A stretch of DNA of 64,000 bases from Pelodera strongyloides. Its lineage: Eukaryota > Nematoda > Chromadorea > Rhabditida > Rhabditidae. The notes under the pieces were generated by a model. It was not told where the DNA came from. It was given only the letters and a program-made list of their open reading frames with translations, and searched no databases. A program made the position numbers and the translations under genes. Location: the NCBI GenBank assembly GCA_036852015.1, contig JAANDG010000006.1, positions 62,001 to 126,000 on the forward strand, written 5' to 3'. The first letter of the stretch is position 1. Each line of letters opens with the position of its first letter. Of this stretch, positions 24,801 through 35,425 are shown one piece after another.

Positions 24801-27800
24801 GGTGCTGCAGCCTTCGGTGCTTCTTCGGCAGCGATAAGCTCCTCATCAGTTGCTGCAGCCTCGACCTTTGATTCCGGCTCAGGTTCGGCCGTTTCGGTCT
24901 CAGTAGGTTCATCCTCTTTAAAGACCGGTTTTCCGCTTGCAAACTCTTCCCAGATATCGAACGATGGGGCTACAGCCTTCGGTGCTACTTCGGCAGCCAT
25001 AGGCTCTTCAGCGGTAGCTGCATTCTCGACCTTTGATTCCGCCACAGGTTCTGCCGTTAGGGTCTCAGAAGGTTCATCCTCCTGGAAGACGGGTTTTCCG
25101 CTTGCAAACTCTTCCCAGATATCGAACGATGGGGCTACAGCCTTCGGTGCTACTTCGGCAGCCATAGGCTCTTCAGCAGTAGCTGCATTCTCGACCTTTG
25201 ATTCCGGCACAGGTTCTGCCGGTAGGGTCTCAGAAGGTTCATCCTCCTGGAAGCCGGGTTTTCCGCTTGCAAACTCTTCCCAGATATCGATCGTTGGTGC
25301 GGTGGCCTTGGGTGCTTCGTCCGTAGTGGCCGTCGGCTGTTCGGTAGTTACTTCAGCCCCTGACGTGGTGTAGTCATGTGAACTTTGTGTTTCTTCAATG
25401 CTGAGGTGTGCGTCAGAGTGCTGGAAGTGCAAAGGGTAAGTACATTCAAATGATGTGCTCAGTGGGGCAATGTAATGAACTAAGCGTCAAACAAATATTG
25501 CCCGCATTTTTAACACACTGTGAAAAGGTTCACGACATATACGACTTGATCATGGTTAGTCTGCCAGCTAATCAAAGTCATGAGGATAGTGGTGGTGAAC
25601 GGGTCGTGAACATAAGGAAAATCAGTTAGTACTTAGTATCAAAAGTAACCGTTAATGTGCTAATCACCTCAACAACTTCAAAATCGTCGGGAGAAGGTGA
25701 TTTTTCCTTAAAATGATTGCTTTTTTCACAGACGCTTTGTGAAAATTTGATACATAATGGATGTATTACAAATATAGGTCTAGGTAACTTTCACGACTTG
25801 GTGTATTTGATCACGTTAGGCACAGCAAATCTAACTACCTCAATATCTTTAACTTCGACGATATCAAAGCCGTCGTTAGTGGGAGATAGGGGAGCTTGGG
25901 TGCTGATCTATAAACTACATTAATTAAACACAAAGACGAAACACTACACTATTATAGAATATTTGAACACTATGCGAGCCCACTTAAACATAGGGGGAGG
26001 TTATACTGTATGAAGAATGTTATATTAATGTTAGTAACATTAGAACAAAGGTAATACTCGATGTTTTTCGTAACAGTCTACGAACACAAAAGAAAGGAGT
26101 AAAGGGGACATGCAGTTTTAAAAGGGACAAATTATATAGTTTGCTCATAAAGTGACGTGAGCAGTTCTTTTCGATAAAGGATAATAACCTGATAGTTGCA
26201 CAATAAAAATAAATAAACAACTCCCACCTGTGTCAGTTCCACGGGCTCAGATGGTTCAGGAACAACATTAGTCTCATCACTAATTGATTCGCTATTGGTG
26301 TGGCTCTTCTTCTTGTCCTTGCGAGATTGCTGAATAACACATTGGTGATTTACTCGAATTCCAGGAGGTTGGTTAGACATTTGAACAATCACACAAAAAA
26401 CATGCAGGACTTTGGCAATACAAAAATATACAACGAGAAAAGTGCACACGTTTTTTTACATATATTGTGTAGATCATGAAGGCATGGCGAAGTGATACGC
26501 AGTGACAAAAGCTGAGGTGATATTTCATCAGAAGAGAAACAATAGATGATGATATGAGAAGAAGATGAGAAAAAACAACGAGTGAAACGCCTAATTGCAC
26601 TACTACTGGCCATAATCAGTATGTTAATAACCTTCTTTGATTGGGCGTGCTCAATGGTCACAGTTTCAGTGATGGCACTCTCGAGAACCGGTGGAATCTC
26701 CACAGAAGGTTGACGAGGCACATCAGAAGCAGATTCACTGAACTTCTTAGAACCACTCCTTCTCTTGCTCTTTCTGTGGTCCTCCTTGGGAGGCTCAACC
26801 CAAGCCTCATCAGGCTAAAATCGAGTATAAAACTTAGTGTCTCTATTTTTCCACCGGTTATTCTATAGTTCTCTCAATGAAGAAAAGTAAGTCATACACG
26901 ATTATCACAAATGTACCCTCATATCTGACTCGTGCACTTTGCAAAAATTCATTCAATTACAAAAGAAATTTCAGGTGGATTAGGAAAATGTTCCATGCAG
27001 ATTGCACGCATAATAACATGTGTAGTTTCATTCAGTATGTATTTTTTTCAGTATTTTACCTGAGATGTCGATTCCCCGACAACTGTTTCCTCAACGAATG
27101 TCTCCGGGAGAGGTTCCTCCGCAGGAGAGGGAGCATCAGGATGCGACTCACTCTTATGCTCACTTCGCCTCTGGCGCTTCTTATCAATGCTGGGCACTTC
27201 CCAATTCTCATTGGCATCCTAACAAAGATTTGTCATGCACATGTACAAAACAAAAGCCACAAGTAGAACAAATTCTAAGCTTTTTTTTTCTTTTTTTTTC
27301 TCTTTTTTTTTGTTGCTACCTAAATTAGCGTCAGCACAAACAGACAACCAACAAAAACAGTGTACCTGTCCTTCATCATGGTCGATCAATTCTTGTGCAT
27401 GATCAAGATCTGCGTCCAATACTTTGATTTCTTCCAGAACTGGAGCCTCGCTCTCCCCAGACTTAAGTGATTTGAAACGTTAACTGATCTAACAAAGCCC
27501 CGTACCCCAGAAATTCCATGGAACACATTTTACCGAAGCCAAATAGCACTTCGGGTCCCGAACTGTGACTTACATAACCGGATTTTGTTAACCGCACAAA
27601 AATGCTACTTATGGAATGATACCTTTGCAAGTGCTTTATCAGTAGGTGTAGTTTCCTTTAGCTTAACAATTTTCTTCACGGCTAATGGTTCTTCCATCAT
27701 CTCTGGGAGATCTTCGGTGTGTGCGGCCACATTGGGCTTATGCTTCAGAGTATGGTCGGTATCCTCAGTTTCATCATAATCTTCTGGATGGTATTCATCC

Positions 27801-30800
27801 CCGTCATAATATTCAGCATACGATTCCCGTTCACTTCGTCTTTTCTCGCGCTTTTTCTCAATATTTGGCACTTGCCATCCCTCGTCAGGAGCCTTAAGGA
27901 AACGCTTCAGTTACCAAGTTTGTCATCCAGAATCTACTTTTGAGGTCAATTTAGTACGTATCTCGCAAATATATTGTTAAACATTGCTACTGCTTGATTG
28001 CTAGCGTACGTATCTATGCCTATGGAGAGCATAACTACAAGCTGACTACATCGTCTACTCCTTACAAGTCCTTCGTTGTGATCTATGAGGTTCTGCGAAT
28101 CCTGCAGACTTGTATCAATGATGCGCATTTCTTCCAGCACTGGTGCTTCGTGTTGCAAAACCTGAAGGGTCCCAGCTCATTATTACACATTATCGCGGCC
28201 CCATGAAACAATCGATACACTACAATCTAATTGACCCAAAAATGTATCGGACCCGTACCTCCCAAAGTCGGGGGGCCAAGTGTGGCTCCTGAGTTACTTT
28301 CGTAGTTTCGACGTCGTCCGTCTTCAGCGTCGTCGTCGTCGTCGTTCTCTCTGGTGTTTTCTTGGTTTTCTTTGAGCGCTTGTTCTCAGAAGATTCATTT
28401 TTCGGAGATGCATCAATACCAGAATCAGCAGTAGCGTCCTGTTCAGATGTCACTGGCTGTTTCTCTATCAGGACATGTAGGTCCTCAGCAACAGTTTCTT
28501 CGTCAGGATTATATTGTTCATCATCATAATATTCTGTGTAGGATTCCCGTTCACTGCGTCGCTTTTCCCGTTTTTTATCAACATTGGGTACTTGCCAACC
28601 CTCGTCGGGGTCCTTAACCAAATAAGTTTTACTTATCGTTACAAATTTGCCGAATAACGCAAATCTATGCATATCTAAAGAAACTACATATGGAAGCAGA
28701 AACACGCTATGATATTTTCCGTACTAAGTCATAAAAACTAAGCCAACTACATCTATGTATAGATCTAGAAGAGGCAGTTCTACATCTACTGCTTACGTGG
28801 CCTTCTTCATGGTCAATGAAGGACTGAGAGTCGTCCACTTGCAAGTCCACAACATTCAGGTTCTCCATCACCGGAACCTGATGTTTTAGGACCTTAAATG
28901 TGCACTTTATTCAAAGCATCATTCCACAAATGAGGCACCACAGTTCAGGACCTAAAGCTTTCTATACTAGCTAGTTTTTTTCCTTGATTCTGTTCAACAC
29001 CACGCTAAATCACAATTTTTTTAAGTAATACAATTTTTTGTTCGCGAGTCCTCGGTACCTGTTCAAGCATAACGTTATCGACAGTTGATGGTTCAGGCAC
29101 AGCGGATTCGACGGATTTGGGTTCCTCGTTATTTGATTCGCTCTTTCTTTCGCTATGCTTCTTATGACGCTTTTTCTCAGAAATCGGAGCGGTAATGCCT
29201 TCATCAGCAGCCTGTACAACCCAACTGTTTGAATGTTTGCATCTATTGCGGACGAACGTTAGACTAGATTTTTGCAAAGCCAATATTATGGAAGGCAGAA
29301 ATGCGCAGAGATCAGAAATGTGTTGAGCTGCAACTGGAGTTTTGTCTCAATGATATATAACGTGCATTTCTGCGGCTAACCAACGCGCAAATCGAAAATA
29401 GCTACCTTACGATGGCAAATGAGTACCTGTGCATCACTTATATCATCCAAAGACTCGCTGGTCTTTCCATGTTTCTTTCCTTTTCTGTGATGTTTGCCAT
29501 GAGGCTCAGCACCAGACTGAAGGAACTTGACTCAGGTCGTACATAATATTACATAATATTATATACACACATTATGTAGTCTCTAAATACCAAATACTCT
29601 TTCTCCTGATTGTCTATATCTGTAGAAAGCACAATACGACATTAGCGAACTGAAAATCCCGAGGGAAAGCAATAGGTTGCACTACAATGATACCGAACTA
29701 CCAGTATCACTAGCTACTGGTAGATGAACACAAGTATTCAAGCATCTCCGAGGATCTGAGTTGAAGAGCAGCATACTCTCTCGTCCTTGTGTCTCCCCAG
29801 AAATCGTTTCTTTTTTTAAACAACGAAAAGCTGACTAGCAGAGGAAAAATATGTAAAGAAATAGCAAATAAAGAGAGTGCAGTGAAGCGACGATGACAAT
29901 ACAAGCACATACATTAGACTACAACTAAAAACCAAATAGAAAAAGTAATGAAAACAAAGTTCATCGAAAAAATAAACTCACACATATCAGTAGTGTTAAT
30001 GATGTAGTATTTCGGCATTCTTGTTAGATGTGGGTAATTTTCTATGAATGCACCAACCCTCTCCGTGTTCTCAGCAGTGACAGCAGAAACTTCAACTTTC
30101 TGGATGATGGGTTCTTCAACAGGCTCAGGCTGTGATTCGCTTTTGCGAGTGCTGTTCCTCTTCTGACGACGACTCTTCTTCTAAAATAATTGAAGGTTAA
30201 ATAACGTTTAGTTGTCATTCTCACGGGAATAAGCACAACTTTAGAAGCAGTTACCGGCGTTATCAGAAACAAAATAAAATTAGTTGAACAGAAAGAGAAA
30301 AAATAGTAGAATAACAGATATGACCATTAGGATTTGAATGAATGTTTTCTGAAAATTATGGTAGAGGTAGCATGAGCTGGTTATGAGAAAGAGAAACAAT
30401 ATAAAAAAAGGAAAATAAAACGCCAATTGATGAAGCTGGCACAAAGGTGTGAATGAAGGACAACAGCAACAAGACGACATTCACATGATCACCTTTCCAT
30501 TGGAGTGGTCGGTAGTGGTCTCTGGCGATAGATCAGCAGAAGCCTCATCTTGCATTATAGGACTTTCTTCCTCGACATCGTTGTTTGTCAGTGTCTCCAC
30601 GACGACCTTCTCAAAGGTGGGAGCCTGAGATGCATCTACTGGAGCGTCTTCCTGTTCAGCATCTTTCACAAGAGTCTTTGCCTCGTTGACAAGAACCTCA
30701 ACAGTCTCCATTTCAGTTTGTTTCTTGTGAAGGTGCGACTGTGCCTCTTGTACGAGAGCCTGCATCTCGGTAACGAGAGCCTGAGCTGCCTTGAAGGGTG

Positions 30801-33800
30801 TCTGAGCCTCATCCTCGGCAGTCCGGGCTTCTCCAGCAGGGGCAAGCGCTTCTGCTTGCTCAGCTTCAACCAGCGTCTCCGCTGCATTATCGTGGTCAGA
30901 TTCTGGATGAACCTCCGGTTCTTTCGGTTCAGGTTGGGCATCCGTAGTCTGGACTTCTTCCAACTGATGCTTATCGTCTTCGGTCACCTCAGCGTGCGTT
31001 ACAGGCTCCTCGACCTCTACGGGAGTCTCTGGCGCTTGAACAGGTTCCGCGATAGTTTGCTTTTCATCAACATGAGTGCTAGATTCACTCATTCTCTGGC
31101 TGTTCTTCTTATGTCGGCGACTCTTCTTTCCGGAAGTATTTGGGCTTTCGCTTTTCTGAAAGGGGATTAATCGTATACTAACTACTAAAAATATGCAGCC
31201 CGTAAATCAATGAAAGTCAAGGAGTGTAAAGCCAGCGGAAAGCGTATTTGGAGCGAATGTCTCTACCTCGACCAGAGATTCTTCTGCGGACGGAGCCTCA
31301 GCAAGCGGCGTTGTCTGTGAGACTGTTAACAACTCCGAAGTTGGTTGGTTCACTTCAACTATTACTTCATCAGAGACATCGACTACAGGTTCGTCGACCG
31401 GAGCCTGAGACTCACTATGACGGTGGCTATTCTTCTTATTACGACGGCTCTTCTTTTCAGACTTCTGTGACACCTCCGACTAAATCAACAATATTGCGCA
31501 ATGTTACAACAAAACGAATGACCGAAGAAATAGGAAGCTGAAAAGACAAGGTAGGAGCAGAATAAGGAAATAGATGAATAGCATCGCTCTTCTACCAAAA
31601 ACTAATGTCTCCTTGAAATTCGACAATGAAAAACCTAGATAAACTTGCTGAAGACTCCCTACAAATCTTAGGCAAAACCGACTATTTACAAAATAACCTG
31701 GAAGATCTTACATATTTTTTTTTGCAGCGTCATTTGTGAAATAGCACAAAAATCTTTCTCAACTTGACATCTCCTAGAAAAACTACCTCATCTGGTAGGT
31801 ATGATTCACCTGTGTTTCTTCCTTCACTGGCTCAGCTTCAACGGCGGGAGCGGGGGAAGCCTCGGCAACTGGAACTTCGACTGCCTTGACGGGCTCCTCA
31901 ACAACTTCGGCAGCCTTTTTCTCCTTCTTGTTCTTCTTATCGCTCTTTTTCTTGTCGTTTTGAGCAATGTCGACCTCCTAAAGACGGGCACTTCATATAC
32001 AATGTGGGCGTCATTTATCATCATGAGCAAGAGCCCCAGAGGACTCTATATGATTTTTGTTGAAAGATTTATACGTTGCAAACTATCTTCATCGTACAAA
32101 CCTCAATCTTGGGAGGAATAGCGGCATTGATAATGGCTGCATGTTCAAGGTCGTACTGAAAGATATTAAGTAGCATTTCTCCGCGTTAAATTACGTTCGC
32201 TACCCAGACAATGTATGGTAGTCAACGTTTTTCTACATATGACATGCAAAGAGGCAAAAGAAAAAAATTGGACTACACATCCACTATGAAGCGATTTCCA
32301 GGGTGATTTTCCAGAGACTGTTTTTTTCTTCTAGTAACCAAAGGGCAGGGAATAATGGCGAGAAATCAGTAACATATTTATTCTTATTACGCAACGAAAG
32401 TTGTTCACTAAGTTGAACTGTGTCAGGCTAGTCTGGAACTCGCCCCTTAATCTACCGAGGGTGTTACCTTAGATGGTTGATCAGTCTTTTCAGTCTTATG
32501 TTCTGGTGACTCAGCGCCTGATTCACTCTTTCTCTTGCGCCCCGAGCGACGAGGACTCGCCTCCTTAAGCGGCTGGTTATCGATCATTTACTATTTTCCA
32601 TATATTATTGATTATTACATCTCAGCTCATCCACAGAGCTGAAGATACGTAACGGACCGTAACAGTCTATGCTCATGTACGACTCACCTCAGCAGGGGTG
32701 GCAGGGGCTTCGGCGGGGGTATCAACAGGTGTGTTCTTAGGAGTTTGGGTGGGTTCGATAACCTAGATTAAAGTTTTCTGGTAAAGAAATCTCATTCCTT
32801 GACGACACCATTCACTCATAAGGTAGAAAGGTTTGTTAAACTTACTAATAGTTGCCCAATGTAAAAATTGTTTACCTTCACGTGAACTTCTTCGGTTTGT
32901 TGACGTTCCTTCTTCTCCTTCTTCGATTTCTTTTCAGTTTTAGGCGCAGAGGAAGTTGGCTGTTCTTCCTTCTGCAAACAAATATTGTAATGCTGGTCGG
33001 AACGTCTGGTCTTTCTGGGTTTGTCAAATTGTCAAACAAACAATCATATCATTTAGGTTGGTAGTTTCTAGGTTTGTCAAATTGTCAAACAAACAATTAT
33101 AATCATTTAGGAAAGGACGCACCTTCTCCTTCTTCACTTTGGTGCGCTTGGGTTCGGTTTGCTGGTTCACACGTTTCTGAAATGAATGAAATGATTACGT
33201 CTGAATGTGGATTTATTCGGTGTGCAATAACTGTCTTTAAATGGATGGGGTCAGTTCTAACCTCTTACTTAATTTTTGATATGCATACAGTGCACAACTT
33301 TGGATCATAATCTCATAATCGTACAAAAAGTTGTATGTTCTCTGTAGTTTGCTACTATTGGGTAAATTTGATTGGTATCCCCGTTCTATTCCCCAAATGG
33401 TGTACCGTGGCCAGCAGGAAGAAAGCGCTATTGGCAAAGAGAGTTTGATGCTGATAAAGACGTTGAGAGATCGTAAGTTAGAAAGCTATTTCGTTCTCTA
33501 ATTCTTTTTGCCCTGCCAGCTACGGTGCGCCAGTTGCCGAATAGAACGGGGATACCAATCATGTTTACCCAAGAGGAACCAACTAGAGACGCTGGGAACC
33601 TCGATTGGTAACTTTTTGCACTGATTGTGATTTGGGATGTATACGTAACAAAAAATAAAGTAAGGGGTGACTTGAAGTCACCCATGCATTTAAGCATTGT
33701 GAGTATTAACGAAAAAAATACTCAAACAAAGCACAAGATTTAAAGTGCTTTTCTACTAAGCATGAGTTAACCAATAATATTCTTACCGTTCTCTGACTGC

Positions 33801-34669
33801 CCTCCTGAGTCTGAGCAGCAAGCTCAGCCTTTTTCTTCTCCTCCTTCTGAAAGACAAAATATGAATAAACGATACAGAAAGTTTATAAAACAATCTACTA
33901 GTTTCACAGTCGTTCAAGAAGTTGCCCCACAAGTGGCTAGATGATTCCCAGTGACATGAATTTCATTTGTCTACCTCCTTCTTCTTCTCTTCCTGGGCAA
34001 GTCGTTTAGCTTCCTTCTCGGCATCGGCGATAATAGAGACTTCGGCCAATCTCTTGGCTTTCATAGCCTTCTTTTCGGCTCTCAGAAGGGCCTTCTCGGC
34101 TCTCTCAGCATCTTGAAGCTGAAAATATATTAAAGTGATTATTTTCCCTTCGGTTTCTTCAGTTTCACTACTTTGCATTTTATATTTATCCAGGACAACA
34201 AGAAAGTAGTACGTATCCACAGGCCATGTAAAATGAACTCGCCTTGTCACCTAGTGAGTGAGGATTACATAAAGTACAATGTGGATCGTAGTTAGCCGAC
34301 ATAGTTCACAGTAAATTATGAAGTTATGAGCAGAACAAGGATGCACGAATCAGTTTTGCCAACATATATTTTTATTTTTATCGCAACTAGCGGCCAAGGA
34401 ACACAGCTGGGTGGCTCGTAAAGATACGAGATAAGGGGTAAAAAGCATGTTTGGAATGAGAATGCTACCCGAGATCTTTGCATTGAAAACAAGGGAGTAG
34501 CTACCTGTCGCTTCTGCTTCTTGTAAACCGTCTTTGCCAGAAAAATGGCAAATATTTCCGCAGACAATTCCGCGTAGGTGTTTCGGGGAGCTGTGTTGCT
34601 GCGTCTGGAAGGGAATTCGTATATACTTTGTTAGAATGGGAGTTCGGAAGTTGCTTACTTGGTCGTCAT
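17167..34669 (-). CDS. Giant charged-repeat protein with C-terminal NOP16 domain, 41 coding exons, about 2,042 residues
   Basis: Exons, high to low: 34669-34659, 34604-34505, 34118-33975, 33846-33787, 33176-33123, 32971-32876, 32762-32688, 32572-32468, 32155-32102, 31977-31810, 31479-31267, 31155-30493, 30180-30058, 29516-29427, 29211-29059, 28892-28797, 28612-28259, 28161-28066, 27892-27623, 27461-27366, 27218-27060, 26814-26632, 26329-26228, 25907-25839, 25706-25668, 25420-24341, 24201-24145, 23463-23401, 23253-23149, 23002-22829, 22676-22533, 22343-22278, 22171-22106, 22001-21924, 20327-20229, 20049-19947, 18873-18737, 18571-18461, 18206-18189, 17546-17451, 17325-17167. Each length fits the reading frame; exons 3-35 are all whole codons in phase 0. 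The N-terminal third is Lys/Glu-rich and coiled-coil-like (RAEKALLRAEKKAMKAKR). The middle alternates basic modules (KKSRRNKKNSHRHSES and relatives) with acidic Pro/Glu segments, then 55-residue IWEEFASGKP repeats. The C-terminal roughly 170 residues match NOP16, a nucleolar 60S assembly factor. No membrane segment or enzyme motif. A nucleolar role is inferred. Several genes merged into one cannot be excluded without transcripts. Confidence 0.75.
19001..19067 (-). CDS. Candidate alternative first exon giving a 195-residue NOP16 isoform
   Basis: ATG at 19067-19065 begins MSTKGTPSSKLQLNELLLAR and ends in phase 1 before GTAAAA at 19000. Only phase 1 fits the acceptor at 18873, and the cassette exon 20049-19947 ends in the same phase. 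Splicing gives 22 + 46 + 37 + 6 + 32 + 52 = 195 residues, the size expected of a normal NOP16. The in-frame sequence is open well upstream of the ATG, so an internal promoter or trans-splice site near 19080 would be needed (TTTATAAG lies just upstream). No transcript evidence is available. Confidence 0.5.
20678..21852. mobile_element. Fold-back (long inverted repeat) element with tRNA-like sequence in both arms
   Basis: The left arm 20678-21171 is repeated, inverted and nearly identical, at 21350-21852, around a loop of about 178 bases. The outer ends share GGAGCGCGCATCGTTAAAAG. Each arm contains a tRNA-like block (about 20864-20942 and 21598-21668) with A-box TGGTGTAGTGG and B-box GGGTTCTATTCC, followed by a T run. 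The whole lies inside the intron between exons 22001-21924 and 20327-20229 of the NOP16-fusion gene. Arm similarity is high but not perfect, for example in the length of the A/T runs. No transposase frame was found, so it would be non-autonomous. Confidence 0.75.
24341..25420 (-). repeat. Exon made of six 165-bp repeats (55-residue unit with IWEEFASGKP)
   Basis: This single 1,080-base exon codes for 360 residues holding six copies of [FI]DIWEEFASGKP[VG][FC], spaced exactly 55 residues apart in the central copies, each followed by an acidic Glu/Thr/Ala/Pro tail (EDEPTETETAEPEPESKVEA). A seventh copy is alone in exon 23253-23149. The DNA copies are closely similar, so unequal exchange or gene conversion is likely. 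The 323-codon plus-strand frame over the same span is its antisense shadow. Confidence 0.9.
27060..28892 (-). repeat. Tandemly duplicated exon pairs in the NOP16-fusion gene
   Basis: Three 96-base exons (28892-28797, 28161-28066, 27461-27366) code for homologous 32-residue segments ending IDHEEGH, IDHNEGL and IDHDEGQ. Each is followed by an exon starting DPDEGWQVPNVDKKREKRRS, APDEGWQVPNIEKKREKRRS or DANENWEVPSIDKKRQRRSE (28612-28259, 27892-27623, 27218-27060). A fourth relative of the second type (PDEAWVEPPKED) starts at 26814. The unit is the exon pair with its intron, about 700 bases. Confidence 0.85.
33013..33111. repeat. Short tandem duplication in an intron of the NOP16-fusion gene
   Basis: GGTTTGTCAAATTGTCAAAC with its AAACAAT..CATTTAGG continuation occurs at 33018-33057 and 33071-33111, differing by a few bases; unit about 53 bases including spacer. 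Confidence 0.8.
33358..33572. mobile_element. MITE-like inverted-repeat element in an intron
   Basis: The left end TTGGGTAAATTTGATTGGTA, continuing TCCCCGTTCTATTC, is matched in inverted orientation at the right end (GAATAGAACGGGGATACCAA then TCATGTTTACCCAA). The inverted match continues inward through CAAATGG.G.ACCG and weakly outward. Size is about 215 bp with no coding capacity. It lies between exons 33846-33787 and 33176-33123. A target-site duplication is not clear. Confidence 0.65.
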
Positions 34670-34856
34670 ACTGAAGGACTATTAGTGACCGACAACTTTA
34701 ATCGTGCTCCGATTATCCAATAGTGGAGTGTTTGTAAAAACAGTAGGCTTGATTAGGTATATTCGCTTACAGGGTCTTTGCGGAAGACAGAGTTTGCTTC
34801 CATGCTTTTCCGTGGGTATGCGGGCTGAAGACACATCTTCTATGCGACACACGTAC

Positions 34857-34874
34857 TCTCTTCTGAGACTTCAT
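34857..34874 (-). CDS. Possible alternative first exon (MKSQKR)
   Basis: Six codons from ATG 34874-34872 to the donor GTACGT at 34856, ending in phase 0. It could join the phase-0 exon starting at 34118 and skip the 34604-34505 exon. A TTTTTAG acceptor lies about 20 bases upstream. Weak: the exon is short and no transcript is known. Confidence 0.25.
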
Positions 34875-35389
34875 CTCGAATCACGCGAGATGGCCTAAAA
34901 ACAGTAAATTAGTTAAGAAGTTAAACATATTTGATACTGAAAAGAGAAGGAAGCCGAAACTCAACCAGACTATTTTGTTTATCACGGCTCCTTTAATAAG
35001 TGACAAATGATAAGTTCAATAACACGTGAGAGTCAGATATACGATTGAGTTGTTTGTTTGTTCAGACGTGCACTTCTATGTAAACGTTGGCAATTGGCGT
35101 GTGCCAGACAACAAAAAAGGCGGCAGATTACAAAGATTCAAACGATAAAATCCATTATTTATATTAAGAGTAATATGGGGTTTCTTGACTACTGTCTGGA
35201 GATTCTACACAAAAAGGAGCATGTTAGGTTAGTGGACCTCCAATCTAATTAGAACATAAATCTAGTTGGTTAATGAGCAATTCAGAAAAACCTCATCGCG
35301 CTCTTACTGCGAAAAAGTGTCAAAAGTTATGGGCTAGCATCTAAAAAGGAAAATTCGCGGCAGAAAAAAAAATGTGAGAAATATCTTAC

Positions 35390-35425
35390 TTCAGAGATGA
35401 CCTTTTCTGTCACTGAAAATGCCAT
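35390..35425 (-). CDS. Possible alternative first exon (MAFSVTEKVISE)
   Basis: Twelve codons from ATG 35425-35423 to a good donor, GTAAGA, at 35389; phase 0, so compatible with the exon starting 34118 but not with the 11-base coding exon at 34669-34659. It could also belong to an upstream promoter of the same gene. Confidence 0.35.

Noticed and set aside
24402..25373. 323-codon plus-strand open frame, the longest plus-strand frame in the window
   Set aside because: It is the antisense of the 165-bp repeat exon; the minus-strand reading is spliced in phase to its neighbours and has the conserved motif.
30550..31170. 206-codon plus-strand frame rich in Leu/Arg
   Set aside because: Antisense shadow of the 663-base minus-strand exon of the NOP16-fusion gene.
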